From NCBI GenBank assembly GCA_045592125.1, contig JAZNUE010000063.1:1-11721 (forward strand): 11,721 nucleotides of DNA. The letters are read 5' to 3'. The position numbers were made by a program, and so were the translations under genes. Below, piece after piece: positions 7,030-11,721 of this stretch. The DNA is from HGM04593 sp045592125 (lineage in GTDB: Bacteria; Bacteroidota; Bacteroidia; Bacteroidales; Bacteroidaceae). The notes under the pieces are model-generated. The model did not search any database, was not told where the DNA came from, and was given only the letters and a program-made list of their open reading frames with translations. The first letter of the stretch is position 1. The number at the start of each line of letters is the position of its first letter.

Positions 7030-7061
7030 CAAAGGTAGCACATTTCCAATAAAAAAACAAA
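7030..7061 (-). promoter_or_regulatory. Bacteroidota-type promoter of the DUF6922/AbiEii pair
   Basis: On the minus strand, TTTG (7061-7058) is followed after 20 bases by TACCTTTG (7037-7030), an exact match to the phylum's consensus. It lies 20 bases before the ATG at 7009. No strong terminator separates it from the gene upstream. Confidence 0.65.
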
Positions 7062-7174
7062 CAGCATAACACCATGCAGCAAGTCTCTCTTTCAATACAC
7101 ATAAAATCCCCCGGAACAACCTTTTAACAACAGGCAGTTCAGAAGGGATTTATCAAATTCATTTTTTGGAGCTA

Positions 7175-7687
7175 TCACGCTACTAGCGTTGTAAAGCACC
7201 CCAGTGCAAAAAGGACAGTTGGCAAAGAATCGGCCAATGTGGGCTGGTTGTCAAGATAGGTTGATATCAACACCACACGCAGTTTTGCCCTCACATTCGG
7301 GTTCTTAAGCAGTTCAGACAGTTCGCTGTCAATCCGCGCATAAGCAATCTGCTTGCGGAGATTACTCATTGAATAATTGCCAACCTCCTCTACCCTTCCG
7401 CCAGTTTGGGAAACCAGTTCCCAAAAAGGTTCCGAGCGCATATGGAAGAACGGATAACCAATCTTTGACTGAAAGATTACACTCTCACCCAACAGCCTTG
7501 CAGTATTGCTCTTGAACTGCCGTATCAATTCATCCGACAACGGAACACGGCAATCTGTGATTATGCCACGCTCAACAAGGTCAATCACCGACAAAAGCAA
7601 CAAAGCCTTGTGCGGTGCAGGCTTTCCAAGTTTCTTCATCGTATGCAGTGAAGAAAAACAGTTTATGTAGTGGTTGAGGTCGTGCAT
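7175..7687 (-). CDS. ScoMcrA-like DNA sulfur-binding-domain protein without nuclease domain
   Basis: This 170-aa protein carries the segments I associate with the phosphorothioate-DNA-binding domain of ScoMcrA-type restriction enzymes: APHKALLLLSVIDLVERG (24-41), YPFFHMRSEPFWEL (78-91) and NLRKQIAYARID (109-120), ending in RAKLRVVLISTYL (133-145). In the restriction enzymes this domain reads sulfur-modified backbone DNA and an HNH domain cuts it. Here there is no HNH motif. The protein ends in a hydrophobic tail, LPTVLFALGCFTTLVA (155-170), that could be a membrane or packing segment. It follows the 252-aa gene by 34 bases and is probably read through from the upstream operon, although a TATATTTG sequence at 7710-7703 could also start transcription. 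It may be a sensor subunit, or the remnant of a longer enzyme. The family assignment is from motif memory and moderately sure. Confidence 0.55.
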   Translation of the reverse strand: MHDLNHYINCFSSLHTMKKLGKPAPHKALLLLSVIDLVERGIITDCRVPLSDELIRQFKSNTARLLGESVIFQSKIGYPFFHMRSEPFWELVSQTGGRVEEVGNYSMSNLRKQIAYARIDSELSELLKNPNVRAKLRVVLISTYLDNQPTLADSLPTVLFALGCFTTLVA

Positions 7688-7721
7688 TATTCTTTAGTGT
7701 TACAAATATAATAATATCAAA

Positions 7722-8480
7722 TCAATCTTCATAATTCTCATCATCATCACGACGATGGGTCGTAGCTTGTTTGAATTCTTCTATATGTTTATGCATTTCA
7801 TTATAAAAGAAGTCACGATTTAAAAATGAAAGTTGTTTTACTGCTCCAAGTTTATTAAAATAAGAAGTAAGACCATTTGCAACATTCTCTAGACTTGGAA
7901 TATTTTTCTCATTATCCTTTATATACTGCAAAATGCCAATAGCAGCCTCTTTATGCTGAATGACTTTTCCAACTCCAAAGCGTATGTATCGTAATGTGTA
8001 GTTCTTGAAGAGATATTCGGTCAATTCGTATTTATTATCTCGTTGTTCATCAATAGACATGTAAACAAGCCACCATAAACCAGCTAAACCATGTCGCATC
8101 ATTCCATGCGCTTTAAAAGTAAAGTGATTGAGAATGCGTTTTCTAAGATCTTTTGCCTCTGCTAGATTCCAACGCTTTTGCATATATGGGAATAAATCTG
8201 TCAATGATAATGATTCCCAAAATTGTGCATTAATAGCCTGTAACGGTTTTAATCCTTTATAAGCATCGTATAATGCTATAGCTGATATATAATCACCTTC
8301 TGTTGTTGGAACCATACGTTCAAGTAATCCTATTGGTTCTTCAACCTGAGGAGTAATAAGCAACTTATCTTCCTCGTATGGAAAAGAATCTTGAAGAAAC
8401 CTATCAAGGCCTCTACCACCTTCAACCTCTTCAAAAACAGTATCTATATATGTTTTTGTCAAAATCTTTTGCAGTGCCAT
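7722..8480 (-). CDS. DUF6339-like protein of the ATPase operon
   Basis: This 252-aa protein is largely helical, with a conserved-looking core: FWESLSLTDLFPYMQKRW (87-104), RHGLAGLWWLVYMS (129-142) and YELTEYLFKN (151-160). The aromatic FW...YM..RW pattern followed by LWW and LTEYLF resembles DUF6339 as I remember it. That family is encoded next to HSP90-like ATPases in restriction-like clusters. There is no catalytic motif I can name, no signal peptide and no clear membrane helix; the last 15 residues are very charged. It starts four bases after the stop of the 277-aa gene, so the two are surely co-transcribed and probably translationally coupled. A structural or effector subunit working with the ATPase is likely but not shown. 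Confidence 0.6.
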   Translation of the reverse strand: MALQKILTKTYIDTVFEEVEGGRGLDRFLQDSFPYEEDKLLITPQVEEPIGLLERMVPTTEGDYISAIALYDAYKGLKPLQAINAQFWESLSLTDLFPYMQKRWNLAEAKDLRKRILNHFTFKAHGMMRHGLAGLWWLVYMSIDEQRDNKYELTEYLFKNYTLRYIRFGVGKVIQHKEAAIGILQYIKDNEKNIPSLENVANGLTSYFNKLGAVKQLSFLNRDFFYNEMHKHIEEFKQATTHRRDDDENYED

Positions 8481-8484
8481 ATTA

Positions 8485-9318
8485 CTATAAGTTTTGTTCT
8501 CTTTCTAAGTAGTCAAATAATCTCTCATACGGTTTGCCTAACAACATTTGGGCGAGTTTATCTACTCGCCACTCCTCAGATTCACAATCTCTAAATTCAG
8601 TCAATTCAGGCTCCGTATCTATACGGTAATAAATTGTTTGTGCCCATTTCCTATTAGTGTGCCTATCGATTCTACACAATGCATAGATTAGTGAGTTTAA
8701 AACGATTGAAGCATGTAATATATCAACTTTGCTATTAACAACAGGATTTTCTTTATACTGCTTATAAAGCTTTATTGGAAGACGCAGCTCAATTTTATCC
8801 TTATCTAATATTGTTGATGGTAATGATTCATCCGTTTCATTTATTTCCATAAATGTTCCAACAGCCTTTAGCTTATCATATTTAATATCAGCGTAATAAT
8901 AAAATTGTCCAAGTATACCTAATAAATCTCCAGGTTCCATCTCAAATGAGTGACCATAATAATCCAAATGGAATCCTTGATTAGTATACCCCGCAAACGC
9001 TTTTTTTACGGTTATCGTACAAGCAAAATTTATTTTACCCGCAACACTTTTACGTGGAATATCTATTTGAAAGTAAAGATGTTTTCCTGAAAAGCATTTG
9101 CGATACCTTGTCATATCACAACTGATTTCACACACATAGTCTGCAAAATCACCCTCTACCAGTTTCTGTATTTCTTCATTATGGTATCCCAACTTGACTA
9201 CAAAGTGGTAGTTCATTTTATCTTGTGTAACTTCTACTTCCGGTTCATCAGGTCTAGGCAAGATATCATCGAAACTACCTAGGACAGGATAGGGGAAAGT
9301 TATATCATTTAAATTCAT
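8485..9318 (-). CDS. Unrecognised protein of the ATPase operon, probable beta-rich subunit
   Basis: I recognise no named family for this 277-aa protein. The N-terminal part (about 1-160) looks like a beta-sandwich: FPYPVLGSFDDIL (8-20) opens it, CDMTRYRKCF (67-76) lies mid-domain and HSFEMEPGDLLGILGQF (123-139) follows. The FPYPVLG opening and the mEpGDlL segment recall proteins I have seen beside HSP90-like ATPases in Z1/Dcm/Vsr-type restriction clusters, which would make it a conserved part of such modules. The C-terminal part (about 175-277) is helical and charged. There is no signal peptide, membrane helix or nuclease motif. Its start lies within the last 14 bases of the ATPase gene, and it is followed after four bases by the DUF6339-like gene. 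Tight packing suggests that the three products assemble. Confidence 0.6.
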   Translation of the reverse strand: MNLNDITFPYPVLGSFDDILPRPDEPEVEVTQDKMNYHFVVKLGYHNEEIQKLVEGDFADYVCEISCDMTRYRKCFSGKHLYFQIDIPRKSVAGKINFACTITVKKAFAGYTNQGFHLDYYGHSFEMEPGDLLGILGQFYYYADIKYDKLKAVGTFMEINETDESLPSTILDKDKIELRLPIKLYKQYKENPVVNSKVDILHASIVLNSLIYALCRIDRHTNRKWAQTIYYRIDTEPELTEFRDCESEEWRVDKLAQMLLGKPYERLFDYLEREQNL

Positions 9319-11272
9319 ATGCAGTAAGTTTTATTGCATGTTTCATATCATCAGCAAACTCAAACTCAACAACATTCTTTGTTTGCGCAAATAATTTTAT
9401 ATTAGTTACTTTGTTACCGACAACAACACCGACAGAAGAACTTAGAATATCCATGGATTCATCAAACTCTTCTCCTCCTACGATGATTTCTATTTCACCA
9501 CGTTCTATATCAAAGTCCGAATGAATTATGATAGAATGTACAATACGGCCATTCTTGTTCTCCGCCATTACTCTATAGCAAACAGGTATATTCTGCTTAA
9601 AATTGCCTTCTTTGTCCGTATTCGTAGGTGTATATCCGTCTGAATCTGGACTTCCTCCTGAACCTCGTTTTTTCGTTTTACTCTTGCTACGTTTATGGCC
9701 TCCTAGTTCGCCTCCAGACATCCTTTTGCCAGCGTTAGGGTTAGTCGTAACTACCTTGCCTATGGATTCCTTTTTATCATTATTTAATGTTGGTTCTGTA
9801 GGTTCAATTATGGATATTGGAGATACACCTTCTTCTTGCTCATCTTCACTTGGTTCGCCAAAGAAAGGATTGTCTTCGATATCATCCCTATTGGAAGCAA
9901 CTAGTTCTTCTGGAACAAAAAGATAATCCTCAAGTCCTGTTATTCCAAGTGGACCATTATTGTCAGATGTAAAAATATCCTTTATAGATTCCTCTATAAA
10001 ATTCTGTAGTTCTTCATAAATAATTCGCCCCTGTTCCTTGTTTCTACGAGGTTCCCATTTCGTATGTGATGGATCTTCAATACTCTTAAGAAGTTTATTG
10101 CCATAATTATCAGTGCACAAGAATACGCCAAAATACCCATAACTACTAGAGTAGAATCTTGAGCGATGAATAAACATTCTCTGTTTACGCATGTGTACAA
10201 TCCCATCACGTGCTTCCTTGTTTTTCCAAACAAATAAAGAAACTTGCCCTAGATGAGGTAAGACTTTATCAATTTGAATATAATTCTTATTGGAGTTTGC
10301 ATTCTTTACAGCTTCATAGTATGGACGTGGATTGTAACTATCTCCAGAGCGAACCTTGTCTAGCATATCTGAAAAATGATGGTTCATAAGCTCATCGAGT
10401 GTTTCTGAGTTGATGGTTATTTTACCTATTTCCACCTCCAGTTTATTATGCATGAATGCCAACCAAAAATGGCGCAATGCAGCTTTTACCATCTCATCAT
10501 ATGCTGCTTCACGTTTTTCCTCACAGCCGTCTACACCCATGATATAAATATCGGTACCAACTTCTTCTCTTATAAATTTGGATGGAATTTCCGTTGGACC
10601 ACTTGCCGGCCGTTTGCCATCTTGATTATCATAATAACCGTAATGTTGAAACTTTACACGTTCCCCATTTTCATCTTCATATAGATGTGTACACAAACTT
10701 GCGGCACCCTCAAAGAATGTTTTACCACCATCTGTCATTGTCGAAACAAGTACAGTATGTATTGGGGACATTAAAAAGTATGCTGCTTTACCAAATCCAA
10801 AAGAACCGCCAGAGCTATCATCATCTTTAACAGTGAGACCTACAGCACGTACAAACGCATGAAAGGGAGAGTCATTTGGCTCATAATACATTCCTTTAGT
10901 ATTGTAGTCTGAGATTTTAATATACTCAACCACACTCTGATTCCTATATGCTGCATCAAAGCATTTCAACATTTGTGAATATTGTGGAGTAGCTTTGTCC
11001 TTATATAAAGACACAACACCTTCAATATGCGACCTCAACTCATAGAATGCCTTAAATGTTGAAGTTCGTAAATTGCCAAAAGCAAACTTCATCCTTAAAG
11101 GTTTGCTTCTATCTAATACCACATCAAGAGAGTTCTGAATAGACTCACGTATCAATGATGGATAAGGTGTTGCTGTAAAATGTTCTGCAGCTGCATTGTT
11201 TGGACCAACATCCTGGCTCGCATCCGGCTGTTTTGCAAAATGCCAAGAGCAATTGCGTTCTAGTATATTCAT
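9305..11272 (-). CDS. GHKL (HSP90/MORC-like) ATPase, probable defence-system motor
   Basis: This 655-aa protein begins with a Bergerat-fold ATPase domain. Its N box is IRESIQNSLD (41-50, Glu43 and Asn47). The G1 box is SDYNTKGM (121-128, Asp122), and the G2 lid is SSGGSFGFGKAAYF (153-166, ending in GFGK). GTDIYIMG (239-246) is the later conserved strand. A transducer-like region follows, with MRKQRMFIHR (361-370) and EDPSHTKWEPRR (399-410), which resemble segments of HSP90-like ATPases in restriction clusters. From about 460 to 560 the chain is acidic and then strongly basic (GHKRSKSKTKKRGSGG), probably disordered and perhaps nucleic-acid binding. A small beta domain ends the protein. Such ATPases close as ATP-dependent clamps. 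It heads a tight operon with two uncharacterised partners. The start at 11272 puts the family's conserved WHFAK segment at residue 10. Confidence 0.85.
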   Translation of the reverse strand: MNILERNCSWHFAKQPDASQDVGPNNAAAEHFTATPYPSLIRESIQNSLDVVLDRSKPLRMKFAFGNLRTSTFKAFYELRSHIEGVVSLYKDKATPQYSQMLKCFDAAYRNQSVVEYIKISDYNTKGMYYEPNDSPFHAFVRAVGLTVKDDDSSGGSFGFGKAAYFLMSPIHTVLVSTMTDGGKTFFEGAASLCTHLYEDENGERVKFQHYGYYDNQDGKRPASGPTEIPSKFIREEVGTDIYIMGVDGCEEKREAAYDEMVKAALRHFWLAFMHNKLEVEIGKITINSETLDELMNHHFSDMLDKVRSGDSYNPRPYYEAVKNANSNKNYIQIDKVLPHLGQVSLFVWKNKEARDGIVHMRKQRMFIHRSRFYSSSYGYFGVFLCTDNYGNKLLKSIEDPSHTKWEPRRNKEQGRIIYEELQNFIEESIKDIFTSDNNGPLGITGLEDYLFVPEELVASNRDDIEDNPFFGEPSEDEQEEGVSPISIIEPTEPTLNNDKKESIGKVVTTNPNAGKRMSGGELGGHKRSKSKTKKRGSGGSPDSDGYTPTNTDKEGNFKQNIPVCYRVMAENKNGRIVHSIIIHSDFDIERGEIEIIVGGEEFDESMDILSSSVGVVVGNKVTNIKLFAQTKNVVEFEFADDMKHAIKLTAYEFK

Positions 11273-11280
11273 ATCTAATA

Positions 11281-11483
11281 TTAAAGTATTGGATAAATCT
11301 TTTTATGTGAATTTAAATTCATGAATAGCAAATCATAATCCACTTGAATTTCTTGCCACAATAATTATACACAGCCTTAGAACAAGTATCAATAATACCT
11401 TCCACATTACACTCCCTATACTTATTCTTGAAACATCTATTTAGTGCATGGTACCCAATCATTACGTGTTTGGTAGCTACCAT
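11281..11483 (-). pseudogene. Remnant of a WYL-type transcriptional regulator N-terminus
   Basis: From the ATG at 11483 a 54-codon frame reads MVATKHVMIGYHALNRCF and continues with NKYREC, GIIDTCSKAVYNYCG. This is the pattern of the N-terminal helix-turn-helix of Bacteroidota WYL regulators (yxxLDRCfrN...DLIeacNkALyeY.g). The next expected segment (sRRqIfdDIxFM) is not in this frame but appears one base over, as WQEIQVDYDLLFM at 11358-11320, and that frame ends at 11281. The WYL ligand-binding half is absent. This therefore looks like a frameshifted and truncated regulator gene at the head of the ATPase operon. Full-length relatives (CapW/BrxR type) repress phage-defence operons. The 54-aa product could still be made as a small protein. 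Confidence 0.5.
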
Positions 11484-11504
11484 ATTCAGGATGTTGTGTT
11501 TTTA

Positions 11505-11512
11505 CAAATATA
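11505..11512 (-). promoter_or_regulatory. Candidate -7 element for the regulator remnant and ATPase operon
   Basis: TATATTTG on the minus strand matches the phylum's TAnnTTTG and lies 22 bases before the ATG at 11483. The nearest upstream TTTG (11541-11538) is 25 bases away, longer than the usual 19-21, so the match is incomplete. No better candidate exists between here and the ATPase start. Confidence 0.4.
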
Positions 11513-11581
11513 GTCAAAATTAATTATATTCTTATACCAAACGTTAAAATAGTTGAAAATAAGACTATTTGTATGCATAAT

Positions 11582-11606
11582 CGCAGAGTCAACCAGCAAG
11601 TGCAAC
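11582..11606. mobile_element. Candidate terminal inverted repeat of the IS30-family element
   Basis: CGCAGAGTCAACCAGCAAGT and the following GCAAC lie directly past the transposase stop codon, where the IS30-family terminal repeat is expected. The other end is outside the window, so the repeat cannot be confirmed by pairing. Confidence 0.3.
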
Positions 11607-11607
11607 A

Positions 11608-11721
11608 TTACGAAATAAATTTGTAAAAGCACTCCTTTGGTGTTGAAAAATTCAGTTTTTCTCTAGGTCTTTCGTTTAATTTGTATTGTGTCTTCTTTAT
11701 TTTTCTGTCAGTAACGGTACT
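11608..11721 (-). CDS. IS30-family transposase, C-terminal 37 residues only
   Basis: The minus-strand frame entering from the right edge reads TQYKLNERPREKLNFSTPK followed by ECFYKFIS and a stop. NxRPRExLxxxTPxExF is the hallmark end of IS30-family transposases (the DDE group that includes Bacteroides IS4351), located just after the catalytic Glu region. The rest of the element lies outside the window, so it cannot be judged intact or broken. It ends 124 bases before the regulator remnant and the ATPase operon. IS30-type ends in Bacteroides are known to provide outward promoters, so it may influence the operon. Confidence 0.75.
   Translation of the reverse strand, partial: STVTDRKIKKTQYKLNERPREKLNFSTPKECFYKFIS

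Noticed and set aside
7075..7160. AAATCCC...GGGATTT pairing downstream of the SBD-like gene as a terminator
   Set aside because: The stem is only seven bases with a loop of more than 30 and no T-run follows, so it is not convincing.
7703..7710. TATATTTG before the SBD-like gene as an independent promoter
   Set aside because: There is no TTTG at the right distance (the nearest is only 7 bases away), so it is kept only as a weak possibility in the gene entry.
9603..9926. Plus-strand 107-codon frame opposite the ATPase linker
   Set aside because: The Ser/Pro-rich product is the antisense of the low-complexity linker in the ATPase gene.

Overview
The window looks like the chromosome of a Prevotella/Segatella-type or other Bacteroidales bacterium. 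Evidence for this: matches to the Bacteroidota promoter pattern (TTTG, about 20 bases, TAnnTTTG) upstream of several genes; Bacteroidales-type protein families (reprolysin-like secreted protease, DUF6922/AbiEii pair, IS30 transposase tail, WYL-regulator remnant); and an intergenic palindromic repeat family of a kind I associate with these genomes. Every gene I can support reads leftward on the minus strand.

Layout from left to right. Positions 1-1267 hold a secreted zinc metalloprotease whose 3' end lies outside the window. 1393-2694 is a PLP-dependent aminotransferase, with a doubtful small basic ORF overlapping its start. 2840-4082 is a repeat-rich stretch with seven full or half copies of a 60-85 bp palindromic element and a second, longer palindrome. 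A single-domain GIY-YIG nuclease gene (3531-3833) sits in the middle of it. 4133-5830 is the translation factor EttA, a conserved housekeeping gene. A strong hairpin terminator (6047-6091) separates it from the accessory region to the right.

The accessory region (6105 to the right edge) resembles a defence island. It starts with a DUF6922-like gene and an AbiEii-type nucleotidyltransferase, overlapping by 46 bases, with their own promoter. Upstream of these is a compact run of four genes transcribed 11272 to 7175: a GHKL (HSP90/MORC-like) ATPase of 655 aa, an unrecognised 277-aa protein, a 252-aa protein that looks like DUF6339, and a short protein resembling the phosphorothioate-DNA-binding (ScoMcrA-like SBD) domain without a nuclease domain. 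The first three overlap or nearly abut (14-base overlap, then a 4-base gap), which suggests they act as one complex. Ahead of the ATPase is a frameshifted remnant of a WYL-type regulator N-terminus. At the window edge lies the 3' end of an IS30-family transposase.

Working model (inference): the ATPase, 277-aa protein and DUF6339-like protein form an anti-phage or DNA-surveillance module without its own methylase or obvious nuclease. The SBD protein may be a partner or an independent neighbour. The original regulator appears broken, and the IS30 end lies just upstream of the present promoter region.
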